Positions 25,777 to 34,513 of a stretch of 64,000 bases of DNA are shown piece after piece. The translations under genes were made by a program, and so were the position numbers. The DNA comes from Sinomonas atrocyanea (GTDB lineage Bacteria; Actinomycetota; Actinomycetes; Actinomycetales; Micrococcaceae), in contig NZ_CP014518.1 of assembly GCF_001577305.1 (NCBI RefSeq), forward strand, positions 2,418,001 to 2,482,000. Reading direction: 5' to 3'. Position 1 is the stretch's first letter; every line of letters starts with the position of its first letter. The notes under the pieces are model-generated. The model was not told where the DNA came from. It did no database searches and saw nothing but the letters and a program-made list of their open reading frames with translations.

Positions 25777-27372
25777 CTACGCCTCGGGACGCCTCCCCGC
25801 TGCACGCTGCCCGTGGCCTCCCACGGATCTCAGCCCGCCTCGGGGCGGGCCGGGCTTCGGGGAGGGTGCGCTGTCGGAGGGGGGTGGTCGCGGGCCCCCG
25901 GATGGGGGATCCTTCGAGGGAGAACCTGGATCCGTGGCAGGGGCAGTCCCAGGTCGCCTGGTCAGGATTGAATTCGACGGTGCAGCCCAGATGTGTGCAG
26001 GCCGCGGAGAGCGCGTGGAGGGCCCCGGCCGGGTCTGCGTAGACGGCGGCCGGCTCCCCGTCGAGGTCGAGGACGGCGCCCTGGCCCGGCCCCAGCTGGG
26101 GCGCCCCTGCCGCGGAGGGCCCGCGGCCGCGGGGGCCGCCTCCGCCGCGCGGTCCTCTGCCGCACCGTCCTCGCGGCGGGGCACGGGAGGCGCGTCGCGG
26201 GTGCTGTCGAAGAGTCCTGCCCAGGGGCTCCTGAGCCCCGAGACGGCGTCGGCGACCACGAGCGCGGCGGCGGTGCCGTTCGTCAGGCCCCATTTCCGCA
26301 GCCCGGTGATGACATGGATGTGGCGTGCGCCGGGGGCGATCGGGCCGGCGTAGGGCAGCCCGTCGGAGGGCATGCAGTCCTGGGTGGACCATTGGTAGGC
26401 CGGCTCGCCGGCCCCGAGCCGTTCCCGGGCGTACGTGGCCAGGCGCCCGAACCGCTCCCCCGGCGCCCCGCCGCCGGGGACCGGGTGCCCCTCCCCGCCC
26501 ACGAGGATGTAGTCGGTGCCGTCGATGCGGGTGCCGAGGATGGAGCGCATGGGCTCGTCGGCGCTGATGAAGGTCGCATCGCCGCCCAGCGCTGCCGTGG
26601 GGCTGGCGACGACGTAGGAGCGGTGCAGCCGGCAGAGCCGGGCGAACCGGCCGTGGTCGCCGATCGGGAGGTTCGTGGCGACGACGACATCGCGGGCGCG
26701 GACCCTCCCGCCCTCCGTCTCCACCAGCACGGGCGCGCCATCCCGGATGGCGCGGACACGGCTCTGCTCGAACACTGCGCCGCCGGCCCCGTCGAGGGCG
26801 CGGGCGAGGCCCTGGAGGTACCGGACCGCGTGGACCTGGGCCTGGCGGTCGAAGCGGACCGCGCCCTTGGCCGGGAAGGGCAGGGGGACCTCGGTGGTGT
26901 AGGAGGCGGGAAGGCCGAGTTCCTGTGCGAGCTCGGCCTCGGCCCGGACCCGGGCCAGGGCCTCCTCGCCCTCGGCCCAGGTGTAGTTGGCCACCCGGCG
27001 GAAGCCGCAGTCGATGCCCTCCGCCTGCACCGTCGCGGCGATGTGCTCGATCGCTGCCTCGTTCGCCTCCCCGTACGCCCGCGCGGCGTCGAGGCCGTGG
27101 GCGGCGGCGAGCCCGGTGTACGCCAGACGGTGCAGCGAGGTGACCTTCCCCGTGGTGTTCCCGCTGACCCCGGTCCCGACCCTGGCGGCCTCGAGCAGGA
27201 CGACCGCCAATCCCCTGCGCCTGAGCTCCAGCGCGGCCGTGAGCCCCGCGATGCCTCCCCCGACCACGGCGACATCGGCCTCCACGTCCCCGGCCAGGGC
27301 CGGATACCCCGTCGCGGGGGCGCTCGCCAGCCACAGGGAGGCGGCGGCCTGCGCCTCTTGTGCATGTCCCAT
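25777..27372 (-). pseudogene. FAD-dependent oxidoreductase with C-terminal Rieske domain, frameshifted in linker
   Basis: The N-terminal ~430 codons encode a DAO-family FAD enzyme: VAVVGGGIAGLTAALELRRR (dinucleotide-binding fold), GVSGNTTGKVTSLH, WSTQDCMPSDGLPYAGPIAP and HVITGLRKWGLTNGTAAA. The Rieske [2Fe-2S] domain is present downstream but in another frame: CTHLGC is encoded at 25982-25999 and CPCHGS at 25928-25945. The switch falls in the alanine/proline-rich linker around 26110-26170, consistent with loss of one base in a G/C run. The end of the Rieske frame is uncertain. It is 46 bp after the lipoprotein gene and probably co-transcribed. An intact homolog would be ~510 aa, a cytoplasmic redox enzyme of unknown substrate. 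Confidence 0.72.
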
Positions 27373-27418
27373 TCCAGGGCCTCCCTGCCCGTGGAGCCGA
27401 GGCCGCCCGGGTGCCGGT

Positions 27419-27997
27419 CTAGTACCCGGAGGTACCCGAGCTGGCGGAGGAGCCGGACATGCCCGGGGTGCCCGAGGCAGCTGTGAGCGGGGTCTGGATC
27501 ATGGACCCGTCGGAGCCCACGACGTACCACACACCCGCTACACCCTGCCCATGTGCCTGTCCGGGACCGGTGTCCTTGGCGTAGTAGTAGATGGGCATCC
27601 CGTTGATCGTGACCTGCTGCCTGCCGTCAGCACTGGCGACGGTGCCTGTCTTGCCCGTGACGCCCTGCAGCTTCGGAGCCGTGTCGCTCGTGACAGCCGG
27701 CCAGAGCGAAGCGCATCCGCCCGTGCACGCGCTCTTCGTCTCCCCAGGCTTGTCGAGCGTATAGAAGTAGACCGTCACCCCCCTTCCGTCGACGACGATC
27801 CTCTGGCCCCCGACAGTCGACGTCTGCAGGCTCAGCGCTCCTGACCCGGACGCGGAGGACGTCGTTGTGGAGGCGCTCGACGCCGTCCCGCCTGCCCCGT
27901 AGCCGCTTCCGCTTCCACCGCTGCCCATACAGCCGGCCAGGGCAAGGGCGCAAGCTGCTGAGGCAGTCGCGAAGAGGAGAGCTGCTCGCTTGTTCAT
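27419..27997 (-). CDS. Secreted lipoprotein with Yx(FWY)xxD repeats (COG4315-like)
   Basis: The 192-aa protein has a lipoprotein signal (ACALALAGC, cysteine about residue 23), a Ser/Gly/Thr-rich linker, and two copies of the family motif (VYFYTLDKPG and YYYAKDTGPG). CTGGCASLWPAV lies between them, a typical cysteine-tryptophan block. The tail is again Ser/Gly-rich. It is anchored on the outer face of the membrane. The function of this family is not established; neighbours are redox proteins. The ATG at 27997 has GGAAGGG upstream. Confidence 0.82.
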   Translation of the reverse strand: MNKRAALLFATASAACALALAGCMGSGGSGSGYGAGGTASSASTTTSSASGSGALSLQTSTVGGQRIVVDGRGVTVYFYTLDKPGETKSACTGGCASLWPAVTSDTAPKLQGVTGKTGTVASADGRQQVTINGMPIYYYAKDTGPGQAHGQGVAGVWYVVGSDGSMIQTPLTAASGTPGMSGSSASSGTSGY

Positions 27998-28448
27998 GAT
28001 GTGCCCTTCCGATCCGGGTACGGCTCACCGCCGCTGACCTGAAGACGACGCTGCGCGCCATTCGGTTCAAGCGCGGCTCGGATTGGGGCCAACGTCGCGT
28101 GTGGATCGTGGCGGACTACGGCGCGCAGCAGCGGGCCGCGAGCTCGAGCCCGACGGGGTCCGCGAAGCGCAGCCGGCACTTGGGCTCTCTCGTCAAAGGT
28201 TCCTTTGACAGGACCGCGCGTCGGGCTTGCCCGATCCCCTGCCCTCCCGAGACTTCCTCGGAAATTGACAGCCGGGGAGTAGACCGGCCACGCCTGCTCC
28301 TCTTCGCACAAGAGCAAAGGGAGAAGCGCTGCTGGTTCTCTGAGGCCTGAAGAGCACGTGCTCGCTGGGCCTTCCGGCTTGGTCCCGAGTCCCAGCACGT
28401 TCACTGGTCAGCGCGCTGGCCTGCCCCGAGCCGGAGCGTGTCGCCCTG
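27998..28448. other. 451-bp intergenic region with palindrome
   Basis: No gene is recognised. The region contains an 18-bp palindrome (28192-28209). A plus-strand stretch (28040-28130) reads LRAIRFKRGSDWGQRRVWIV but has no start signal and I cannot assign it; it may be a remnant. Confidence 0.45.
28192..28209. repeat. Palindrome GTCAAAGGTTCCTTTGAC
   Basis: A perfect 18-bp inverted repeat, the longest member of the family also seen at 3041-3056 and in partial form near 19510, 19651 and 34893. It lies mid-intergenic. Confidence 0.6.
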
Positions 28449-28859
28449 TCAGGCCAGAGCCACAGCGCATGTGAACCCGGCGAGCTCCTCCGGGCGGACG
28501 GGGACAGGATCGGCCGGCACGGCGCCGATCCCGGAGAGCCACACGATGAGCTCCTGCCGCTCGTCGAAGGTCAGGTGCGTCCCGTCGATCGTGTCCCCCC
28601 TCATGAGGGCCTCGACGTCCTGCGGGCGGCAGATGACCGCCTCCCACCAGCCGTTCTCCGTCCAGCCGCCCAGGCGCAGTACCGTCAGGCGCAGCTCGGC
28701 TCCGGGCGGCAGGCCCGAGGCGGCGTCCCGGATCATGTTCCGGTACATACTCCGGTCGTTCTCTTCCATCTCCACCATTTCCTTCGCGTGGTCCCAGGGA
28801 TCGGCGCCGAGGCCGGCGGCGTCATCCTCTTCAGAGGGGGCGGGTGTGATCCGCGGCAT
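28449..28859 (-). CDS. Hypothetical protein (136 aa), last gene of lipid-kinase operon
   Basis: This is an acidic soluble protein without membrane segments. Notable stretches are DPWDHAKEMVEMEENDRSMY and LRLGGWTENGWWEAVICRPQ, and it ends FTCAVALA. It starts at ATG 28859, only 3 bases after the lipid-kinase stop, so it is part of that operon. I do not recognise a family. Confidence 0.65.
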   Translation of the reverse strand: MPRITPAPSEEDDAAGLGADPWDHAKEMVEMEENDRSMYRNMIRDAASGLPPGAELRLTVLRLGGWTENGWWEAVICRPQDVEALMRGDTIDGTHLTFDERQELIVWLSGIGAVPADPVPVRPEELAGFTCAVALA

Positions 28860-28862
28860 GCG

Positions 28863-29750
28863 CTAGCCGAGGGTTGCGAGTGTCTGGCGCCGGGACTCGA
28901 CGAGCACGGGTGTGCCGGCTCCGACTGTCATGACCTCGCCGTCGATCTGGAGCGGGATCGGGTCGGTGCTGGTGAACCTGTAGCTTGGCACGCTGGTCTG
29001 GACCCCGAGTCCGACGGTGACGGCCCGCAGGGCCATGAGCGCGATGCGCCACTTGGCCCCGTGGGGCAGGATGACGACTTCGAACATCCCGTCGTCCGGG
29101 AAGCCTGCCTCGCTGATGCGGCCGTACTTGGCGATCCGGGTGATGTTGGCCAGGATCAGGCTGTCCAGCACGGCCCGCGCGCCGTCCGCGCGGGTGATCT
29201 CCAGGGGTGTGAGGCCGCGCAGGGCGCGGGCCACGGAGAGCAGTTCGGTGAAGCGTCCCTTGACGCCCGCTTCGATGCCGATGGCCATCAGGGGCGTGAG
29301 CCCGAACCCCACATAGGAATGGGCGTAGCGGGACCACTGGTCCGGCCCTTCCCCTACGGTGAGTCGGAGGAGGTCGATGCGGCGGACGTCGCCGCGGACG
29401 ATCGCGTCGATGATGGGCAGCGTGCGGGTGCTTCGCCGGTGGTCGTTGGCGTTGCCGGCACCCATGACAGCGCAGACGGCCTGGCCGCCGGCGTCCATGG
29501 CGCCATTGACGACGTCGTTGTACCCGCCGTCGCCGCTGATGGAGACCAGCAGCGGGCGTCCGCCCTCGGCAGCCGCCAGGGCACGTCCATGGCCGGGGAA
29601 GGCTGTGGGGCGCAGGCTCAGCGGCGTGTCGGGCAGGCGGGCGCCCAGCTCGGTCCGGAGCTCCTCGGCCAGGAGTGCCGGGGCCCGGCCGGACGGGTTG
29701 TAGATCAGGAGGATCCTGTCGAAGGGTGCCCCTTCACCCCGAGCCCTCAT
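28863..29750 (-). CDS. Diacylglycerol kinase-family lipid kinase
   Basis: The 295-aa protein has the DAGK catalytic fold: the N-terminal phosphate-contact motif IYNPSGRA (about 16-23) and SGDGGYNDVVNG (about 70-81) correspond to GGDGTxNEV of DgkB/YegS. The third residue after GD is G rather than T. A C-terminal beta-sandwich domain follows (LQIDGEVM). Family members phosphorylate diacylglycerol or related lipids at the membrane face. The start overlaps the stop of the 40-aa ORF (ATGA). Substrate unknown. Confidence 0.82.
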   Translation of the reverse strand: MRARGEGAPFDRILLIYNPSGRAPALLAEELRTELGARLPDTPLSLRPTAFPGHGRALAAAEGGRPLLVSISGDGGYNDVVNGAMDAGGQAVCAVMGAGNANDHRRSTRTLPIIDAIVRGDVRRIDLLRLTVGEGPDQWSRYAHSYVGFGLTPLMAIGIEAGVKGRFTELLSVARALRGLTPLEITRADGARAVLDSLILANITRIAKYGRISEAGFPDDGMFEVVILPHGAKWRIALMALRAVTVGLGVQTSVPSYRFTSTDPIPLQIDGEVMTVGAGTPVLVESRRQTLATLG

Positions 29751-29869
29751 CGCGCTCCGAGGTGGCCGCCGTCGTCGTCCCAGACCTCGTTCTCGGCTTC
29801 TTCCTCGGCCTCTGCGCTGGGGACCCGAGCGGCCGGCGGGTCGTGGCGGGTCCTGTAGATGTCACTCAC
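29747..29869 (-). CDS. Small acidic ORF (40 aa) coupled to lipid kinase
   Basis: It starts at GTG 29869 with GGAGG 5 bases upstream and ends in a TGA overlapping the lipid-kinase ATG. The product starts MSDIYRTRHDPPAARV and continues into the acidic run EAEEEAENEVWDDD. It is too small for domain calls, but the strong ribosome site and perfect 4-base overlap argue that it is translated, either as a microprotein or to couple kinase translation. Confidence 0.55.
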   Translation of the reverse strand: MSDIYRTRHDPPAARVPSAEAEEEAENEVWDDDGGHLGAR

Positions 29870-29879
29870 TGTGGCCTCC

Positions 29880-30353
29880 TCACGGGCCGAAGTCGATGGC
29901 GGCCGCTGTCTCGGCGACGCGCAGGAAGCGTTCGTGCTCTGCCTCGTCGAGGTCGGCGCGGGCCTGGCGCGCGAGGTCCTTCTGCGCCAGCGCCTTGAGG
30001 GTGGCAGTGCGCACGATGGTGCCCACGACCTGCGCGAGGCCGTCCCTCAGCTCTTCGAGGCTGGTGCTGAAGATCAGGAGCCGCCGGTCCGCGATCTGCA
30101 GGCCCGCGTGGCCGAAGCCGGCCTCTTCCAGCTTCCTGCGGGTGGATTCCGCGTGGACGGCCTCGATCTCCAGCGGGTCCGGGCGCCGCGAGAGGGATGC
30201 TGTGACGGTGTACCGCTGCGGCCCCTCGGACGTGAGGGTCTCGGCGGGCAGCGAGCTGAGGACGATCCCGGTCACCCGGAGGGGATCCTCCGGCCCGGTG
30301 AGGTCGCTTGGCCTGGCGAAGAGGTCCTCGGTGCGTTCTGGAGTGCTGTTCAT
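29880..30353 (-). CDS. Hypothetical protein (157 aa)
   Basis: The start is ATG 30353 (MNSTPERTEDLFARP). The soluble protein has a protein-like alternating beta/alpha pattern (YTVTASLSRRPDPLEIEAVH, then IADRRLLIFSTSLEELRDGL) and a charged C-terminal helix. No family was recognised. It lies 40 bp after lapA-like and 10 bp before the 40-aa ORF, so it is in the middle of the operon. Confidence 0.6.
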   Translation of the reverse strand: MNSTPERTEDLFARPSDLTGPEDPLRVTGIVLSSLPAETLTSEGPQRYTVTASLSRRPDPLEIEAVHAESTRRKLEEAGFGHAGLQIADRRLLIFSTSLEELRDGLAQVVGTIVRTATLKALAQKDLARQARADLDEAEHERFLRVAETAAAIDFGP

Positions 30354-30393
30354 GGCGTCTCCTCGGGCGTGGTTCCGGGCTGCGGCAGGATGA

Positions 30394-30780
30394 TCACGCC
30401 CTGGCGCCGGCCTTGCGGGACCTGCGGGCATTGGATCGGAGCTGGACGATGCGCGCAGCGCCTGCGGCCGCGACGAGGATGCCGCCGCCGACTGCCGCGA
30501 TGAGAAGCGCCATGCCCAGGGTGACGGTGCCTTCCAGCCCGAGGAACAGCACGCTGGCGGGCTGCTGATTCTGCAGGATGAAGACGATCAGCAGCACCAG
30601 GGCCAGCAGTGCCACCACGACGGCGGCCCACACCATCCCGACCCTGGTGGTCCTGGGCTTCCTGCCGGTCGCGGAGGGGGCCTGGACAGCCCCGGAATCC
30701 GGGCCGTTCCGTCCCGTAGCATCTGGGTGGGGCTCTTCTCGTCCTGCGGGGCTCTGGGGGTTGACCGGTAGAGAGGTCAT
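30394..30780 (-). CDS. LapA-like (DUF1049) membrane protein
   Basis: The 128-aa protein has a ~45-residue polar N-terminus, then two transmembrane helices (VWAAVVVALLALVLLIVFIL and LGMALLIAAVGGGILVAAA) around the LapA signature LQNQQPASVLFLG. It ends with a basic tail. LapA-type proteins are small inner-membrane assembly factors for lipopolysaccharide in proteobacteria; their role in actinobacteria is unclear. It is the first gene of the leftward operon with the lipid kinase. Confidence 0.8.
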   Translation of the reverse strand: MTSLPVNPQSPAGREEPHPDATGRNGPDSGAVQAPSATGRKPRTTRVGMVWAAVVVALLALVLLIVFILQNQQPASVLFLGLEGTVTLGMALLIAAVGGGILVAAAGAARIVQLRSNARRSRKAGARA

Positions 30781-30961
30781 GGTATTCAGCCCTTCTGAGG
30801 GGCCGGGACCCGGGCCGGTCTGCGGCTCCTGGGGTCCCGATCCACTGTCTTTCAGGCTACGCCCGCAGCGCGGCGGCCGGCAGGGTAGAAAGGACCGGGT
30901 CCGTCAGGGCTGCATGAGGCCGTGACACGGGTGCTGGGCCCGCCGTACCCTCAGAGGAGGG

Positions 30962-30993
30962 CAGGTGTCCGGTGCAGCAGGTGTCCGGTGCAG
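30962..30993. repeat. Tandem 16-bp repeat upstream of desaturase
   Basis: CAGGTGTCCGGTGCAG occurs twice without spacer (30962-30977, 30978-30993), 43 bp before the desaturase ATG. It looks like a recent slippage duplication in the leader or promoter. Confidence 0.6.
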
Positions 30994-31035
30994 GAGTCTC
31001 GATCGGGGCGGTGCCCCCAGCGGATCCGAGGAACC

Positions 31036-32115
31036 ATGGCCCAGAACAGCGAACCAGACGCCCGGGCCATTCGCCCGAACCGCGTGGTCAACAGCTATGT
31101 GGCCCTCCAGAGGCAGGTGCGGGACGCGGGCCTGCTCGACCGGAGGCGCGGCTACTACATTGTGCTCTTCGCGATCCTGGCCATCGCCTGGGCCGGCAGC
31201 TGGACCGGCTTCGCGCTCATCGGACCCTCGTGGTACCAGCTGCTGATCGCGGCTGGACTCGGGATCCTGATGACCCAGTTCGGATTCCTCGCCCATGAGG
31301 CCGCGCACAGCCAGGTCTTCGCCTCCTGGGCGGCCAACGAATGGTCCGCCCGCCTCATCGGCAACGGGCTCACGGGAATCAGCTATGCCATGTGGCAGCA
31401 GAAGCACTCGCGTCACCACTCCAACCCGAACGTGATCGGCAAGGATCCGGACATCAAGCCCGGGACCATCGCCTTCCACGACGCGGCTGCCGCCGCGCGG
31501 CCCCGCTGGCTCCGATTCGTCACCCGCCACCAGGGCTACCTGCTCTTCCCGCTCCTGCCGTTCCTCGGCTTCGCCCTGCAGGTCGACTCGTTCAGGTTCC
31601 TGCTCCGACGGGCCCCCGTGCAGCGCAGGGCGGTAGAGCTGGCGATCCTCACCGGCCGGGTACTGGCGGTGCCTGCCCTGGCATTCTGGCTCCTCCCCCC
31701 GGGCATCGCCGCCGCGTTCATCGGAGTGCAGCAGGGCGTCTTCGGCTTCTACATGGGCGCCACCTTCGCCCCCAACCACAAGGGCATGAAGATCTTCTCA
31801 GCGTCCGCACAGGCGGACTTCCTCACCCGCCAGGTCATGTCCTCGCGCAACATCCGGGGCGGGCGCATCATGGACGTCCTCATGGGCGGCCTCAACCACC
31901 AGATCGAGCACCACCTCTTCCCGACCATGCCCCGGCCGGCCCTGGCCCACGCCGAGAGCCTGATCCGGGCCCAGTGCGCCCAGCAGGGCATCCCCTACAC
32001 CGCGACGAGCCTCGTGGCCTCCTACGGGATCATCATCAGATACCTCAACGCCGTCGGCCACGGCCTCGGCACCGTCTTCGAATGCCCCCTCGCCACCCAG
32101 CACCGCCCCAACTGA
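31036..32115 (+). CDS. Membrane fatty acid desaturase (acyl-CoA/linoleoyl-CoA desaturase type)
   Basis: The 359-aa membrane di-iron enzyme has all three histidine boxes: HEAAH (87-91), HSRHH (124-128) and QIEHH near residue 298. Hydrophobic pairs lie around 42-85 and 195-250. It introduces a double bond in a fatty acyl chain using oxygen and a ferredoxin or cytochrome partner, adjusting membrane fluidity. The start ATG at 31036 has GAGGAA upstream. It appears monocistronic; the tandem repeat in its leader is unusual. Confidence 0.9.
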   Translation: MAQNSEPDARAIRPNRVVNSYVALQRQVRDAGLLDRRRGYYIVLFAILAIAWAGSWTGFALIGPSWYQLLIAAGLGILMTQFGFLAHEAAHSQVFASWAANEWSARLIGNGLTGISYAMWQQKHSRHHSNPNVIGKDPDIKPGTIAFHDAAAAARPRWLRFVTRHQGYLLFPLLPFLGFALQVDSFRFLLRRAPVQRRAVELAILTGRVLAVPALAFWLLPPGIAAAFIGVQQGVFGFYMGATFAPNHKGMKIFSASAQADFLTRQVMSSRNIRGGRIMDVLMGGLNHQIEHHLFPTMPRPALAHAESLIRAQCAQQGIPYTATSLVASYGIIIRYLNAVGHGLGTVFECPLATQHRPN

Positions 32116-32241
32116 GCGCCCCGCGCCAGCTGACCGCCCCGCGCCGGCCGTCGAGACAAACCCGATCCGGCCACGGGCAGGACGCGAGGGAGCCGGGGCT
32201 GCCTGCTGGCTCGGCAGAAGCGCCTGGACTATGGTCAGGCA

Positions 32242-33150
32242 ATGGTGGCAGCCGCCGCGGAACGCGCCCTCACGTCGTACCACTGGTTGGGCATCCCGAT
32301 CGCCCTATTGGGAGCAGTCCTGCTGTCCCTGGGGACGCTCTTCCAGCACCGCGGCGTCGATGACAGCGCCGGGCCTCCCGGCCGGGGCCGCGGCGGCATG
32401 GGAGGGGGCCGGCTGCAGCGGCTCGTGCGCCGGCCGGCATGGCTGGCCGGAACCGGGATGCTCGCAGCAGCGGTCGTCCTGCAGCTGACGAGCCTCCGCT
32501 TCTCACCCCTGATCGTCGTCCAGCCACTCGGGGCCTTCGCCCTGGTGGTCACCACCCTGGCCACCGCACGGATGACCCGGGCCGTCCCCGGGCGGCGGAC
32601 CGTGGTCTCGGTCCTGCTGTGCGTGGCCGGCGTCGCCGGGTTTGTGACCGTGGCCGCCCTCTCGGCCCAGGACGCGCCGATCAGCGACCACCACCTGGTG
32701 ACCATCCTGATCCTGCTCGGGATCGTCCTTGCCCTCCTCGGCGCAGGCTTCGCCCTCTTCCACCGCAGATGGAACGCCATCGCCTACACGGTCGGTGCCG
32801 GGGTGCAGTTCGGCTTCGTCGCGGCCCTGGCCAAGACCGTCATCGCCAGAATCCTCCAAGGCGACTTCGAATGGCTCTCCCTGACCTGCCTCGCCGGCCT
32901 CGCGGCCGCGGCCGGATTCGGCGCCTACCTCGTCCAGAACGCCCACACGAGGGGGAGCTCCGAACTCGTCGTCGCCGGGCTGACCGTGGTCGACCCACTG
33001 GTCGCCGTCACCATCGGCATCACCGTCCTCGGCGAGGCGGACACCGCACCACCGGCGGCATTCGCCGGGTTCATCCTCGCCGGTGCGGTCGCGGTCGCCG
33101 GAGTGGCCTCCCTAGCCACCGTGCACGTCAGAGGGGTCCATGGGCGATAG
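32242..33150 (+). CDS. DMT-superfamily membrane protein
   Basis: The 302-aa protein has about nine hydrophobic helices. It begins with an EamA-like helix (PIALLGAVLLSLGTLFQHRG), a Gly/Arg-rich cytoplasmic loop (about 42-60), and later helices such as VVDPLVAVTIGITVLGEA, typical of DMT (magnesium transporter NIPA-like/EamA) proteins. Substrate unknown. The in-frame ATG at 32242 is chosen; an ATG at 32231 is out of frame. Confidence 0.75.
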   Translation: MVAAAAERALTSYHWLGIPIALLGAVLLSLGTLFQHRGVDDSAGPPGRGRGGMGGGRLQRLVRRPAWLAGTGMLAAAVVLQLTSLRFSPLIVVQPLGAFALVVTTLATARMTRAVPGRRTVVSVLLCVAGVAGFVTVAALSAQDAPISDHHLVTILILLGIVLALLGAGFALFHRRWNAIAYTVGAGVQFGFVAALAKTVIARILQGDFEWLSLTCLAGLAAAAGFGAYLVQNAHTRGSSELVVAGLTVVDPLVAVTIGITVLGEADTAPPAAFAGFILAGAVAVAGVASLATVHVRGVHGR

Positions 33151-33645
33151 TCGCGAGGATGAACATTATGGCCTCTGCACACGTCGTCCCCGAGAATCCC
33201 CACGGGCAGAACCTGAAGGCCCGAACAGCCCCGGGAAACTCTCCCCGCGGGAAGCCCCCGAACGGCCAGGGCCAGCATGGGGCGGGCCACGGCCGTCCTC
33301 GGGACGACAGGGTTACCTCGGGCGTGGCGCTGTTCGCTGCGGCTGCCGGCGGGAGGCGTCCAGGGTGTCGCAGCCGGTGCCTCTGCCCCACGGGTCATCC
33401 GGCTCAGGACCCATGCCCCGGAGAATCCGGAAGGCCGTCACCGCAGCGTAGCCCCAACGGTACCGCCCGGCGGCGCGCCCCTTTCATCGCCACTCACGAG
33501 CCAGGGACGTGGCGGAGCTCTGTGCCCAGCCCAGCGCGGGCCAGTACGCCCGGTTGATCAAGGCGTCCACCAGCAGCGTCGGGGCAGAAACAGGTCTAGT
33601 GTGGGGAGGGTCGGCAATCGCCGTCGGTACCCTCCAGGAGGGTTG
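33151..33645. other. 495-bp region, no recognised gene
   Basis: No start-plus-RBS combination or known domain was found on either strand. GC skew and codon pattern do not favour one frame. It ends in the promoter/RBS (AGGAGGG) of the next small gene. Confidence 0.5.
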
Positions 33646-34125
33646 ATGAATTCCATCCAGTCCAGCTCCGAACAATTCGCACAGCACCTCAAGAGCGTCG
33701 GCGGATCGGAGGCCGACGTCAGCGGCTCCCCCTACGCGGTCGGCGAGGAGGACACCGTCGAGAATGTGGCGTCCGGCCTTCGGATCGGACAGCAGCAGCG
33801 GAGCGAACCAGCGGGCAGGCTCGCTGTCCTCCATGCCGCCGCCGAGGTCCTGATCAGTCGGCGCGACGAACACCGCCGGGACGATCACCCCGGAACCTCC
33901 CTGTCGGGGCAGTACCAGCTCGACATCCACCTCAGCGCCAGCCGCATCTTCCGGGTGCCCATCCCCGAGACCGACCTGGAGGCGGCCAAGGCCTGGGCCC
34001 TGGGACGGATCGAAGCCGAGGGCTCAGACTTCGGCGCCATCTACTTCCCCTCCGGAGGAGGCGACGCACCCGGCACCGGGGCGCTCGAATGCCGTTACGA
34101 CCGTGCCGTGGGTTGGTACCGGTAG
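33646..34125 (+). CDS. Hypothetical protein (159 aa)
   Basis: The start ATG at 33646 has a strong AGGAGGG 5 bases upstream. The N-terminal two thirds look low in conservation cues (EQFAQHLKSVGGSEADVSGS). The C-terminal part has a domain-like pattern, YQLDIHLSASRIFRVPIPET, then LEAAKAWALGRIEAEGSDF. No membrane segments. Family not recognised. Confidence 0.55.
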   Translation: MNSIQSSSEQFAQHLKSVGGSEADVSGSPYAVGEEDTVENVASGLRIGQQQRSEPAGRLAVLHAAAEVLISRRDEHRRDDHPGTSLSGQYQLDIHLSASRIFRVPIPETDLEAAKAWALGRIEAEGSDFGAIYFPSGGGDAPGTGALECRYDRAVGWYR

Positions 34126-34282
34126 ACCCGGCCACCGCGCAGCCAACCGCCGAGGCCCTACGGCAGGGCACTGCCCACCATGTGCCGCACTCGGCGTCCA
34201 GCACGGCTGCGCACTCTACGACAGGGCGGACACCGAGAATTGCCGGGTCTGCCGACCGAGCACACAGGCAGGAGGCACGACC

Positions 34283-34513
34283 ATGAGGACCGCGGACGAA
34301 CACGGCCCGCAGGCGCCCCGCTACAACGCCGAGCAACGGATGAAGACGCTGGCGGAACAGAAGGGACTCCGTCTGGAGCGGTCCGGGACCGCCGACGGGC
34401 AGCCGACATACTGGCTCATCGACCCCCGCACAGACGCGGTAATAGCAGGGGAACCGACCACGCGCTTCGGACTGACCCTCGACGAGGTCGCCCAAGTCCT
34501 CCGAGACCGCTAG
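34283..34513 (+). CDS. Hypothetical protein (76 aa)
   Basis: This small soluble protein starts at ATG 34283 behind GGAGG. It contains EQRMKTLAEQKGLRLERS and YWLIDPRTDAVIAGEPTTRF, a pattern resembling small phage or actinobacterial accessory proteins. I cannot assign a family. It lies 157 bp after the preceding unknown gene, same strand. Confidence 0.55.
   Translation: MRTADEHGPQAPRYNAEQRMKTLAEQKGLRLERSGTADGQPTYWLIDPRTDAVIAGEPTTRFGLTLDEVAQVLRDR

Noticed and set aside
33277..33645. N-terminal extension of the 159-aa hypothetical protein
   Set aside because: The strong AGGAGGG and ATG at 33646 define a better start; the extension is Arg/Gly-rich without pattern.
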